From: Methylobacterium sp. E-066
GTDB lineage: Bacteria > Pseudomonadota > Alphaproteobacteria > Rhizobiales > Beijerinckiaceae
Reading direction: 5' to 3'
NCBI RefSeq assembly: GCF_022829635.1
Contig: NZ_JAKSYO010000022.1
Span: 1 to 64,000, forward strand
Length of the DNA stretch: 64,000 bases
Part shown: one piece after another, positions 26,096 through 34,196 of the stretch
Numbering within the stretch: position 1 is the stretch's first letter
Layout: each line of letters opens with the position of its first letter
Translations under genes and position numbers: made by a program
The notes under the pieces: generated by a model
What the model was told of the DNA's origin: nothing
What the model saw: the letters and a program-made list of their open reading frames with translations, nothing else
The model's database searches: none

Positions 26096-26362
26096 TCAAG
26101 CCGGCTTCAGATGCCGTCGGAGCCAGCGCGTTGCGGCCTCCAGGTTCGGAAAGGCCGGGACCCTGAGTCCGTGCAGCCGACCGAACCCCGCCTCCATGAA
26201 CCAGCGTCCTGGATGCTCATGACCCAGCTCGGAGAGGTGCACCAGCACCGCCACGAGGAGGCCGTTGGCGATCACCAGCCGGCCTTCGCGATCAGGGCTC
26301 GCCGTATCGACGGCGATCGGCTGCAGCACGATCAGCGTCTCGACGTTGCCCGGTTCAGACAT
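26096..26362 (-). CDS. Small hypothetical protein, partner of Crp/Fnr regulator (copy 1)
   Basis: An 88-residue protein of unknown function. It is clearly paralogous to the protein at 28474-28719: both share an LV-x-A-[ND]-G opening, an AVLV segment, the block W-F-x-EAGFG and an amphipathic end (ATRWLRRHL or AQAWIEQQL). It begins three bases after the stop of the Crp/Fnr gene, so it is co-transcribed. The conserved pairing with a Crp/Fnr gene in both copies suggests a linked function. No membrane segment or known domain is seen. Confidence 0.7.
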   Translation of the reverse strand: MSEPGNVETLIVLQPIAVDTASPDREGRLVIANGLLVAVLVHLSELGHEHPGRWFMEAGFGRLHGLRVPAFPNLEAATRWLRRHLKPA

Positions 26363-26365
26363 CGG

Positions 26366-27130
26366 CTAGCCCTCCTGGGCGCGACCGGGCCAGCTCAGGG
26401 CGCGCCGCTCACCCCAGCGGGTGTTGCGCAGGTGCAGGTAGTTCGGCGTAAACAGGCAGAAGGCCTTCAGCCGCTCGACGTCGAGGATGGTCAACACCCG
26501 GTACTTGAGATGGATCAGGCCGAGCGCGCGCAGTTCCCGCAGCGTCCGGTTCACGTGCACGTCGGACAGGCCCATCGTGTCGGCGATCTCCGTTTGGGTG
26601 AGCGGGAACGCGTAGCTGTTGTCGGTGACACGCCCGACCGCTTCCAGGCGCATCAGGAGTTCGCACAGGAGGTGGGCGATGCGCTGGACCGGAGAGCGTC
26701 CTCCCATGTTCACCAGCCATTCCCGCAGGACAGCACCATCGACCAGGGAGCACCACCAGAAGGCGCGCGCGATGCTCGGATGGTGCACCGTGATCTCGTC
26801 GATGGCCCGCCGGGGGATGTCCACGACCTGACAGGTCGAGATGGTGCCGATGCTGTGGTCCATCTCGTCGAGGATGAAGACGTTGAGGTCGCAGAAATCA
26901 CCCGGCACCAAGAGGGCCATGATCTGGCGCTGGCCGTCCGGGAGCACCTTGTAGCGGCAGGCGAAGCCATCGAGGATGAGCAGGACGTTGTCCGGCTTGT
27001 CGCCTTCTTGGATTAGATCCTGGCGTGCGTCGACTTGCCGGACCTTCAGCACCAGGCCGTTCAGGGCCCAGCGCGCCTGGTCCGACAAGGGTTCGAAGCT
27101 CTCAAGCTTCCGCGTCAGCGCCTGCTGCAT
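26366..27130 (-). CDS. Crp/Fnr-family transcriptional regulator (copy 1)
   Basis: A 254-residue regulator with a cyclic-nucleotide-binding-like beta-roll (about residues 20-140, GDKPDNVLLILDGFACRYK) and a C-terminal winged helix-turn-helix (LTQTEIADTMGLSDVHVNRT). There is no N-terminal cysteine cluster, so it is not an oxygen-sensing FNR. It is paralogous to the gene at 27731-28477, which lies on the opposite strand; the two are divergent with about 600 bases between. In both copies a small protein gene follows. Confidence 0.9.
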   Translation of the reverse strand: MQQALTRKLESFEPLSDQARWALNGLVLKVRQVDARQDLIQEGDKPDNVLLILDGFACRYKVLPDGQRQIMALLVPGDFCDLNVFILDEMDHSIGTISTCQVVDIPRRAIDEITVHHPSIARAFWWCSLVDGAVLREWLVNMGGRSPVQRIAHLLCELLMRLEAVGRVTDNSYAFPLTQTEIADTMGLSDVHVNRTLRELRALGLIHLKYRVLTILDVERLKAFCLFTPNYLHLRNTRWGERRALSWPGRAQEG

Positions 27131-27730
27131 CGGACCGCCCTCATCGGTGGGAGAACGAGTTCGCGTCCGGAAGGTGCCCCTCGGAAGACCATTCGGCCAA
27201 GCGGTTACGCTTCTTCGGGGGCATCACCGGCGCAATCCCGGGTGTCCCGCTCTCCCCGGGAACGAATGGCCCGCACCCAAAAAAGCCCCGCCACCCGGAC
27301 CGGGCGACGGGGCTTTAGTGCGCTCGGGTTGGAAAGAGCCATCTGAGCGATGAAGGGGCAAGGAGCGCTCGCGCGGCGAACTGCGCTCACATCATCGCGG
27401 CAACAGCCGGATACTCAATGCCAGCGTATTAGAGAATCGATCCGATCAAAAGACGGGATTTGTCGAGGTTCTGACCTATTTCCGCCTTTTAACGTGACTT
27501 GCTGAACGAGCATCTTGATGAAGGCCATGCCGATAGCCGGGCGCGCAGCGACAGCAGGCCGGGATGGAACGGTGAGCCCGACCGGGGCGCGATCGCCTCG
27601 GAAACCCGTCTTATGACCGAACGCCCGGACAACCGCGGCCTATTGTAGAGCCTATCATCAGTCGATCCGAAACAGGTTCTGATGGCTGGGAGAGCCGCGC
27701 GCTTCCACCTGCAATATGCGGTGGAGCCGT
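27131..27730. promoter_or_regulatory. Divergent promoter region of two Crp/Fnr genes
   Basis: A 600-base region between divergent paralogues. It holds the leftward terminator-like hairpin at 27282-27316 and a moderately AT-rich stretch near 27420-27500 suited to promoters. No gene was recognised. Confidence 0.4.
27282..27316 (-). terminator. Intrinsic terminator-like hairpin oriented leftward
   Basis: A stem aaagccccg/cggggcttt with an internal extension, followed on the minus strand by six T residues (27279-27284). It sits about 150 bases upstream of the leftward Crp/Fnr start, in a spot where no gene on the minus strand ends. It may end a small RNA or be a leader attenuator. Confidence 0.6.
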
Positions 27731-28477
27731 ATGAGTTCAGCCCCCGATCATCATGCCATGAACTGGCTCATCCGCAAGCTGGAGAGCATCGCGCGCCTCT
27801 CCGACAAGGACCGCCAGGCCATCGAGAGCCTGCCGGTCAGGATCCACAAGCTCGACGCCCGGCAGGACATCGTGCGCGACGGCGACAAGCCCTCGCATTG
27901 CTGCTTGATCATCGACGGCTGGGCCTGCCGCTACAAGCTTCTCAGCCAGGGCAAGCGACAGATCCTGTCGTTTCACATCCCCGGCGACATCCCGGATCTC
28001 CAGAGCCTGCATATCCACACCATGGATCACAGCCTCGGCACGATGACCAAAGCCACCGTGGCCTTCATTCCGCACGAGAACCTGCGGGACCTGACGGCAC
28101 GCCATCCCGGCATCGCGGCGATCCTCTGGCGTGACACCCTGATCGACGCGGGAATCTTCCGCGAGTGGCTGGTGAGCATGGGACGGCGCTCGGCCTTCGA
28201 ACACGTCGCTCACCTGTTCTGTGAGCTGTATCTGAAGCTGCAAGCGGTGGGGCTGGCCGGGAATTACCGTTGTCCGCTGCCGGTCACTCAGGCGGATCTC
28301 GCCGATGCGCTGGGGCTCACCCCCGTGCACATCAATCGTGTGCTCCAAGAGATGCGCGGCAAGACCCTGATCACGCTCCGAAGCAGCACCCTGGTGATCG
28401 AGGCCTGGAATGAACTTCTGCGTGTCTCCGAGTTTGACCCGACGTACCTGCATCTGGAGAAGCGGGCGACTGGATGA
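27731..28477 (+). CDS. Crp/Fnr-family transcriptional regulator (copy 2)
   Basis: A 248-residue regulator paralogous to the one at 26366-27130: the same LDARQDIVRDGDKP and HTMDHSLGTM landmarks, no FNR cysteines, and a C-terminal helix-turn-helix (VTQADLADALGLTPVHINRV). ATG 27731 is used because GTGGAG lies just upstream; an in-frame ATG at 27716 has no site. Its stop overlaps the next gene by four bases (ATGA), so the small protein is translationally coupled. Confidence 0.9.
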   Translation: MSSAPDHHAMNWLIRKLESIARLSDKDRQAIESLPVRIHKLDARQDIVRDGDKPSHCCLIIDGWACRYKLLSQGKRQILSFHIPGDIPDLQSLHIHTMDHSLGTMTKATVAFIPHENLRDLTARHPGIAAILWRDTLIDAGIFREWLVSMGRRSAFEHVAHLFCELYLKLQAVGLAGNYRCPLPVTQADLADALGLTPVHINRVLQEMRGKTLITLRSSTLVIEAWNELLRVSEFDPTYLHLEKRATG

Positions 28478-28719
28478 CCCTTCGCTTGCAACCGGTGCGG
28501 GTCGCCACCGACAGTTACGATATCGACGGGCAGCTGGTCTTCGCCGACGGCTTCCCGGCGGCCGTACTTGTGAAGCTGTCCGCATATCACGAGGACATGG
28601 CCGGGATGTGGTTCTTGGAAGCGGGCTTCGGGTGGGTCGATACGCCGAACCGGCCGACCTTCGCCGACCTCGATACCGCCCAGGCCTGGATCGAGCAGCA
28701 ATTGGCGGACGCGGCCTGA
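28474..28719 (+). CDS. Small hypothetical protein, partner of Crp/Fnr regulator (copy 2)
   Basis: An 81-residue paralogue of the protein at 26096-26362, sharing LVFADGFPAAVLV, MWFLEAGFG and the final AQAWIEQQL helix. Its ATG overlaps the stop of the Crp/Fnr gene. The function is unknown. Retention of the same gene pair in two opposite-strand copies argues that it is a real, regulator-linked protein. Confidence 0.72.
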   Translation: MTLRLQPVRVATDSYDIDGQLVFADGFPAAVLVKLSAYHEDMAGMWFLEAGFGWVDTPNRPTFADLDTAQAWIEQQLADAA

Positions 28720-29157
28720 GAGCCTCCTTCAACGCCGGCCATCTTACGATGCGACCGCGCCGTCCCATGCAGCTGCCTCACCTGAGATAAGGCTGGCAGG
28801 CCGGCTTCGATCGCGGGGTCGGCGAGCACCGCATCCACCGTGGCGATCTCCTTTGATGTCTGCTGCGATCGGAGACGGCGGGCTTCCGGCGCCAGATCTC
28901 TGCGTCCAGCAATTGCCTCTCGATCGGTCATACGACCATCGCTCTGTCCAGCAGATGCGCAATAATTCGCATTGCGCACAACCATTAATCCGGATGAATT
29001 TATGATCTTTTGATGCAAAAACTACAGAAATACAGCAAAATATCCTGATGACTGAAATCTTAGACCGATTTAAGACTGTACATTTTGCCGGGCGAATATT
29101 ACGGGATTAGCTACTGAGAGCCGGCGAGCTCCCGCTTGCGTGAGGGCTGGATATTCG
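28720..29157. other. Intergenic stretch, partly AT-rich
   Basis: No gene was recognised. Bases about 28960-29090 are AT-rich compared with the flanks and probably hold the promoter for the DUF6894 gene. Confidence 0.4.
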
Positions 29158-29409
29158 ATGCCACTTTTTTTCTTCGACACCGATGACGGCGATTTCCGAT
29201 TGGAGGACGATGAAGGCTTTGAATTGCCGAGCCTCGATGCCGCCCGCATCAAGGCCCTGGATGCCCTGCCGGATATGGCGCGCAACAAGCTCCCGGACCG
29301 GGATCGTCACACGTTTTCGGTTCAGGTGCGCGATGCCGACGGCAATCTGGTCTACTCCGCCTGGCTCGAACTCGTCGGCGAATGGCATGTTCCACGCCAC
29401 GATTCGTAG
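29158..29409 (+). CDS. DUF6894-like small protein
   Basis: An 83-residue acidic protein beginning MPLFFFDTDDGDFRLEDDEG and containing DAARIKALDALPDMARNKLP. This arrangement is that of DUF6894, a family of unknown function abundant in Methylobacterium and related Rhizobiales, often in many copies. ATG 29158 starts the conserved part; an earlier start at 29140 is less likely. It stands alone. Confidence 0.75.
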   Translation: MPLFFFDTDDGDFRLEDDEGFELPSLDAARIKALDALPDMARNKLPDRDRHTFSVQVRDADGNLVYSAWLELVGEWHVPRHDS

Positions 29410-29755
29410 GTCCGAAGCCGCGAAGGACCGGGCGATCCTACCATCTCGGCTCGCTCGTGTCGGCGTCCCGCCCTCGAGAACGCTGCCGGCACCTCAGGGT
29501 TACGTCAGATCACGAACCCCGCAAACAATTCAGGACATCGGCCCTGAAAAGTGCCGGAACCTCGTCGACAATCTATGTCAATCTCAAGCGCGCAAGTCGA
29601 TCTTGTATTTCCAGATTTAAATGTCGTTATTTGAGCAAATCAAGCTGATCCGGCCAACATTGGTCTTTTGACAGGCTCGATATAGACCAATTGCCGTAGG
29701 AACGAGCGGCTTGCTGCTCACCTCAGATCCAGCTGGCACCTTCGGGAGAATCGCC
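29410..29755. other. Intergenic stretch, no gene recognised
   Basis: Some AT-rich sequence near 29580-29700 precedes the small membrane-protein gene. No hairpin or gene is convincing. Confidence 0.35.
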
Positions 29756-29992
29756 ATGGGTCTGGCCGCGTTCTTGTTCTTCATCGTCCCGTGGATGGCG
29801 CTCGCGTTCTGGCTGTTCCGCCTCCCAAGCGCCCTTCGCCTTGGTACCCCGGCCACACCCTGGCGCGCGCTGACGGATTATCCCGATCCGCTGCGGGATC
29901 AGCGGTACGAGACCAACGCCTACAACACGGAGGCCAAAGACGGGTCCGGTCCGACCGGTGGCGACAAGCATAGCCCGCTTATCAATCCTTGA
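29756..29992 (+). CDS. Small single-span membrane protein, hypothetical
   Basis: A 78-residue protein with one strongly hydrophobic N-terminal segment (MGLAAFLFFIVPWMALAFWL) and a polar tail. ATG 29756 has GGGAGAA seven bases upstream. The function is unknown. An earlier in-frame start at 29711 exists without a site. Confidence 0.55.
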   Translation: MGLAAFLFFIVPWMALAFWLFRLPSALRLGTPATPWRALTDYPDPLRDQRYETNAYNTEAKDGSGPTGGDKHSPLINP

Positions 29993-30275
29993 GGATCGAT
30001 CAACGGGAGCGGGCATCGGGAGGCTGTCTGATGACCGTGTCCCTTGCAGCGCCGTTTCGCAGCACTCAGCGTGGCGTTCCTCGTATCTCCGGGTCGAGCC
30101 AAGTTGTTGGCGGACGATTTATCGAAAACCGTCAGAATTAAGTTTCTCGACCTAGCGCCTGTGCAATCTTGACGCGTCATCGCCGAGTACCGTCGGCCTT
30201 GGCATCGCCTGCGCCGACCTCCTGTTTCCTCCGACCCGTGGGGACGGCGCAGGCGTCCAATCTGGAGCGCCCGGC

Positions 30276-30494
30276 ATGACATACCGCGTCAAGATCGATC
30301 GCATCGGGGTGGCCGGCGTGCCGCGGAGCGCCCCACGCATCTACGATGCGAAGGACGCGGCCGATGCCGCAACGATCGCGGCCTACGAGGTCGATAGCAG
30401 CAAGCCCGGCCGGCCCCGCGTCGCGATTGTGACCGACGCCTCCGGGCGCATGGTGTTCACCTATTCCGGCCGCGCCGGAACGGCGCAAACATGA
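30276..30494 (+). CDS. Small hypothetical protein
   Basis: A 72-residue soluble protein (MTYRVKIDRIGVAGVPRSAP, then a DAADAATIAAYEVD helix). Composition and third-base GC are those of a real gene. I do not recognise a family. Its stop overlaps the start of a 38-residue membrane-protein frame (ATGA), which strengthens both as an operon. Confidence 0.6.
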   Translation: MTYRVKIDRIGVAGVPRSAPRIYDAKDAADAATIAAYEVDSSKPGRPRVAIVTDASGRMVFTYSGRAGTAQT

Positions 30495-30607
30495 CCGGGA
30501 GGGAGCGTGAGGAATGGGCGCTCGACGACCGAGATGCGAAAGCGCTCATCGGCGTCATGCTCGCGCTCCAGGTGGCCTTCCTGGCGGTCACGATGCTGTG
30601 GCTGTGA
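30491..30607 (+). CDS. 38-residue single-span membrane microprotein
   Basis: The frame reads MTGREREEWALDDRD, then a hydrophobic helix ending VAFLAVTMLWL and a stop. The ATG overlaps the stop of the preceding small gene by four bases, a typical coupling arrangement, and a CGCCGGAACGG purine patch lies upstream. An N-terminal charged half followed by one membrane helix is the usual layout of bacterial membrane microproteins. No function can be given. Confidence 0.5.
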   Translation: MTGREREEWALDDRDAKALIGVMLALQVAFLAVTMLWL

Positions 30608-30671
30608 CGCTCGCCGTCGTGGCGCCGAGCAACATCGCCTCTGGAATCCCACTTCCAGAACAGAGGTAACC

Positions 30672-30718
30672 GCTGAGAACCGTCTCCGATCGCGTCGCGA
30701 TCGGAGACGGTTCTCAGC
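30672..30718. repeat. 47-base perfect inverted repeat between convergent genes
   Basis: The left arm gctgagaaccgtctccgatc (extended by gcg) and its exact complement are separated by a single T: 23-base arms in all. It lies between a rightward microprotein gene and a leftward hydrolase gene, so a bidirectional transcription stop is possible, though there is no T-tract. Confidence 0.6.
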
Positions 30719-30889
30719 CAGACCAGACGATCTCGGCCGACAGGTCGTCGATCACGCCATGAACCAGGGGGCAACGGCCCTCCGGGCCGCCGTGAGGGGC
30801 AATCGCACACGGGCGGATCAGGACTGCCGACCACCGTGTCATCCGGATCGTCCGGGAGGGGCAACGCAAAGTCTCCCGTGTCGCCTCGA

Positions 30890-31864
30890 TCAGGCGGCCG
30901 CCCGAATGGCCGGTTCCGATGCCCGCGCCACGGCGGCAATGACCTGATCGGGCGCGAGGTGGTGGATCATGTGGCCCATGCCGGGCACGACCATGAACGT
31001 GCTGCCGGGCAGTTCCCGGTGCAGCCGCTGCGATTGCCGGCCGACATCGGCGATCTGATCGTCCCCGCCCGTGATGATCACGACGGGGAGCTTCAGGTCC
31101 CGGTAGTGGTGCTGAAGCTCCGCGGCCGCCGGCGTCATCGTGGCGGCATCCTCCGCCGAGGCGCGCAGTTGCAGCGGGCGCAGCATCATGGCCTTCGGGA
31201 AGGCGCGATCGAAGCGCTCCGAGACGGCGGCCGGCGCGAACATCCCCTTGATCAGGGCGGGCAGCATCAGGCGGCCGGCCAACGGCGACACGGTGTAGCG
31301 CATCAGGTCGCCGATCCCGGGGATCGCTACCGGGGCGGTGAGGATCACGTCGGCGCGCAGCGTGGGATAGTAATAGCCCGAGGCCAGGACGAGGCTGCGC
31401 ACCAGCTGCGGGGCCTGCAGCGCCAGGGCGACCGCGACCAGCGCGCCCCAGGAATGGCCGAGCACGATGGCCCGCGACACATCGAGCCGCTGCAGCGCCT
31501 TCTCGAACAGGGTGGCGTGGGCGCGGGGCGTCCAGAGGCCCCGGGGGCGGTCGCTGTAGCCGTAGCCGGGCCGGTCGAAGATGATGACGCGGTAGCGCTT
31601 GGCGAGATCGTCGACGATACCGCTCACCAAGAAATCCTGGATCAGGGTGCCGTTGCCGTGAATCAGGACCAGCGGCTCCCCGTGACCGCGCTCGATGTAG
31701 TGCAGGCGCACGCCGTCGACGGTCATGAACTGGCCGATCGGTGGGGTGCGCCGCTCCGCCTTGCGGGTCGCCGCCAGCGCGTAGAGGGCCGAGGCGCCCA
31801 GGGCGGCGACCGAGCCGATTAGGGTCGGCACGAGCCAGGGGCGGGAGGTGGAGCGACGCGTCAT
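30890..31864 (-). CDS. Alpha/beta hydrolase with N-terminal membrane anchor
   Basis: A 324-residue hydrolase. An N-terminal hydrophobic helix (LVPTLIGSVAALGASALYAL) anchors or exports it. The fold is shown by LVLIHGNGTLIQDF (oxyanion region), the nucleophile elbow GHSWGA with catalytic Ser, an acid in ITGGDDQIAD and the final His in GMGHMIHH. Substrates of this group range from esters to epoxides and haloalkanes and cannot be told. ATG 31864 is preceded by AGGATC. Confidence 0.85.
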   Translation of the reverse strand: MTRRSTSRPWLVPTLIGSVAALGASALYALAATRKAERRTPPIGQFMTVDGVRLHYIERGHGEPLVLIHGNGTLIQDFLVSGIVDDLAKRYRVIIFDRPGYGYSDRPRGLWTPRAHATLFEKALQRLDVSRAIVLGHSWGALVAVALALQAPQLVRSLVLASGYYYPTLRADVILTAPVAIPGIGDLMRYTVSPLAGRLMLPALIKGMFAPAAVSERFDRAFPKAMMLRPLQLRASAEDAATMTPAAAELQHHYRDLKLPVVIITGGDDQIADVGRQSQRLHRELPGSTFMVVPGMGHMIHHLAPDQVIAAVARASEPAIRAAA

Positions 31865-31984
31865 GATCTGATCCTGAAAGGTGAGGGGCCGTGCTCCTGA
31901 TCAACCGGATCAATCCGAAGCGATGCCGTCCGGGCGGCGAGCGCGACGGCTCGCGCGTCGCGCAGCGTGTTTCGGGACGAGGCC

Positions 31985-32347
31985 CTACGGCAGCGCGCCG
32001 ATCATGCCCTTGGCTTCGGTCATCGTATCCTCGCAGGCGTGCTGCTGGCCGGCCCGATCCTCGTCTACCGCCCGGCCGATCAGCCGCCGCGCCTCGGCGA
32101 TATGGGCCGCCGTCGAGATCATATGGGCGTCGCTCGGCGCGCCGGTCGGGGCCTGCGCCAGGGCCTTCGGCGACTGGCTGCTGCGGACCGTGTGGCCGTC
32201 CTGGAGGCCGGCCACGTGGATGGCGCCGGCGCTGTCGAGGCGGCGCTCGATCGTCCCGATCTGTTCGGCGCAGGAGCTGGCCCGGACCGGCAGCTGCGAG
32301 AGGCCGAGCAGGAGGGCGGAGGCCCCGAGGGAGAGTACGAGACGCAT
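31985..32347 (-). CDS. Small exported protein, hypothetical
   Basis: A 120-residue protein with a signal peptide (MRLVLSLGASALLLGLSQLP, cleavage near VRAS). The mature region is mostly helical, with two cysteines (SSCAEQIG and HACEDTM) that could form a disulfide. ATG 32347 follows AAGGATC; a longer frame to 32440 lacks support. No family is recognised. Confidence 0.65.
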   Translation of the reverse strand: MRLVLSLGASALLLGLSQLPVRASSCAEQIGTIERRLDSAGAIHVAGLQDGHTVRSSQSPKALAQAPTGAPSDAHMISTAAHIAEARRLIGRAVDEDRAGQQHACEDTMTEAKGMIGALP

Positions 32348-32591
32348 GAGTGATCCTTGAGATGGAGGGCGGGCTCGCGACGCACGCCGAGCCGGCGGCA
32401 AGAGCGGCTGCGGCGATGGAGCGGCCGCAAAATGTTGCACTGCAATAGGGAAACACCGGGTCGTCCCGATCGATCCGCGTCACGGGCGAAAATATTTCCT
32501 GCGTCTTCAGAATGAATTTTCCTGGGATCATTCGTCTTTAAACGCCGGTTATTCGTATTGGCGCCTAAAACGGGCGATGGAGATATTTTGA

Positions 32592-33770
32592 ATGAAAGCG
32601 CTCACCTGGCAGAGCCGCGGCACAATCACCTGCGAGACCGTGCCTGATCCGACGATCGAGCATGGGCGGGACGTGATCATCATGGTCACCGCCTGCGCGA
32701 TCTGCGGCTCGGATCTGCACCTGATGGGCGGATTCATGCCGACCATGGAATGCGGTGACATCCTCGGCCACGAGACTATGGGCGAGGTCATCGAGGTCGG
32801 GCGCGACAATCACAAGCTGAAGGTCGGCGACCGCATCGTCGTGCCGTTCACGATCTGCTGCGGCGAGTGCCGGCAGTGCAAATGGGGCAATTGGAGCTGC
32901 TGCGAGCGGACCAATCCGAACGGCAAGCTGCAGGCGCAGACCTACGGCTACCCCCTCGCTGGGCTGTTCGGGTTCTCGCACATCACCGGCGGTTTCGCCG
33001 GTGGCCAGGCCGAGTATCTGCGCGTGCCCTACGCAGATGTCGGCCCCATCGTGGTGCCCGAGGGGCTCAGCGACGAGCAGGTCCTGTTCCTCAGCGACAT
33101 CTTCCCGACCGCCTACCAGGCGGCCGAGCATTGCGACATCGGCCCGGAGGATACGGTCGCGATCTGGGGCTGCGGGCCGGTGGGCGTGCTCGCCGTGAAG
33201 TGCTGCTACCTCCTGGGGGCCAAGCGCGTCATCGCCATCGACAGCGTGCCCGAGCGGCTGGCGCTCGCCCGCGAGGCCGGCGCCGAGACCATCGATCTGG
33301 GCCATCAGAACGTGCAGGACACGCTCATGGAGATGACCCACGGCCTGGGTCCCGACTCGGTGATCGAGGCGGTCGGCATGGAATCCCACGGGGCCGACAC
33401 CACGCTCCAGAAGGTTTCCTCCGCGATCATGGAGCACACGGTGAGCCTGGAGCGGCCGTTCGCGCTCAACCAGGCGATCCTGGCCTGCCGCCCCGGCGGC
33501 AACGTCTCGATGCCCGGCGTCTTCGCCGGCCCTGTCGGGCCGGTCGCGCTCGGCATCCTCATGAACAAGGGCCTGACCCTAAAGACCGGCCAGACCCACA
33601 TGGTCCGCTACATGAAGCCGCTGCTGGAGCACATCCAGAACGGCGACATCGACCCGTCGTTCATCATCAGCCACCGCTCCACCAACCTGGAGGAAGGACC
33701 GGCGCTCTACAAGGCGTTCCGGGACAAGACCGACAATTGCACGAAGGTCGTGTTCAAGCCGCACGGCTAA
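32592..33770 (+). CDS. Zinc-dependent alcohol/formaldehyde-dehydrogenase-like enzyme
   Basis: A 392-residue medium-chain dehydrogenase. The catalytic zinc site is visible as Cys in ACAICGSDLHL and His-Glu in GHETMGEV. The structural zinc loop is rich in cysteines (CCGECRQCKWGNWSCC). The Rossmann motif is IWGCGPVGVLAVK. Length and the HITGGFAGGQAEYLRVP insertion resemble the glutathione-independent formaldehyde dehydrogenase group. Its neighbour is an FDH-like molybdopterin enzyme, so a role in aldehyde/formate oxidation is plausible. A hairpin immediately downstream marks the likely transcript end. Confidence 0.88.
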   Translation: MKALTWQSRGTITCETVPDPTIEHGRDVIIMVTACAICGSDLHLMGGFMPTMECGDILGHETMGEVIEVGRDNHKLKVGDRIVVPFTICCGECRQCKWGNWSCCERTNPNGKLQAQTYGYPLAGLFGFSHITGGFAGGQAEYLRVPYADVGPIVVPEGLSDEQVLFLSDIFPTAYQAAEHCDIGPEDTVAIWGCGPVGVLAVKCCYLLGAKRVIAIDSVPERLALAREAGAETIDLGHQNVQDTLMEMTHGLGPDSVIEAVGMESHGADTTLQKVSSAIMEHTVSLERPFALNQAILACRPGGNVSMPGVFAGPVGPVALGILMNKGLTLKTGQTHMVRYMKPLLEHIQNGDIDPSFIISHRSTNLEEGPALYKAFRDKTDNCTKVVFKPHG

Positions 33771-33776
33771 GGGCAA

Positions 33777-33800
33777 GCGCGGCGGCTCCGGCCGCCGCGC
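33777..33800 (+). terminator. GC-rich hairpin after zinc dehydrogenase
   Basis: A perfect ten-base stem gcgcggcggc / gccgccgcgc around a TCCG tetraloop, six bases after the stop. The T-tract is poor (gttgcatg), so termination is likely but not certain. Confidence 0.55.
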
Positions 33801-33885
33801 GTTGCATGCGCGATCCGGTTCGCCCCCTCAGTTGCGAACGGATCTCACGGTAATAACAGGACATGCTACGCTCGACGTGGCTGCC

Positions 33886-34137
33886 TCAGACCCTCCGTTG
33901 GCCCGTTCCGGCGCGGCTTTCCCAAAGCCGGACCATTGCCATCACCGTCGCGGCCGCGATCCCGCCGAGGATGACGGCCGGGCGAATGCCGGTCCTTGTC
34001 GAAGCCCGGCTCAAAGCCACTTCCAGCCCTCCGGCAAGATTGACGGCCCGCGGCACGAGCTGCGTGTGAAGAAAGTGCTTCGCTGCCGAAGGCCCGTCGG
34101 GCTTTCTCAGCATGTAATCGCGGCCGATAACCATCAT
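33886..34137 (-). CDS. Small membrane-associated protein, hypothetical
   Basis: An 83-residue frame (MMVIGRDYMLRKPDGPSAAK) with one hydrophobic segment near the end (PAVILGGIAAATVMAMV). ACAGAGGTT lies just before the double ATG. It is divergent from the molybdopterin oxidoreductase gene by 60 bases. No family is recognised. Confidence 0.45.
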   Translation of the reverse strand: MMVIGRDYMLRKPDGPSAAKHFLHTQLVPRAVNLAGGLEVALSRASTRTGIRPAVILGGIAAATVMAMVRLWESRAGTGQRRV

Positions 34138-34196
34138 AACCTCTGTTGTTGATGTATGTTGGAGGCGAATAAATTTCCGGATCCGGGAATTCTTTT

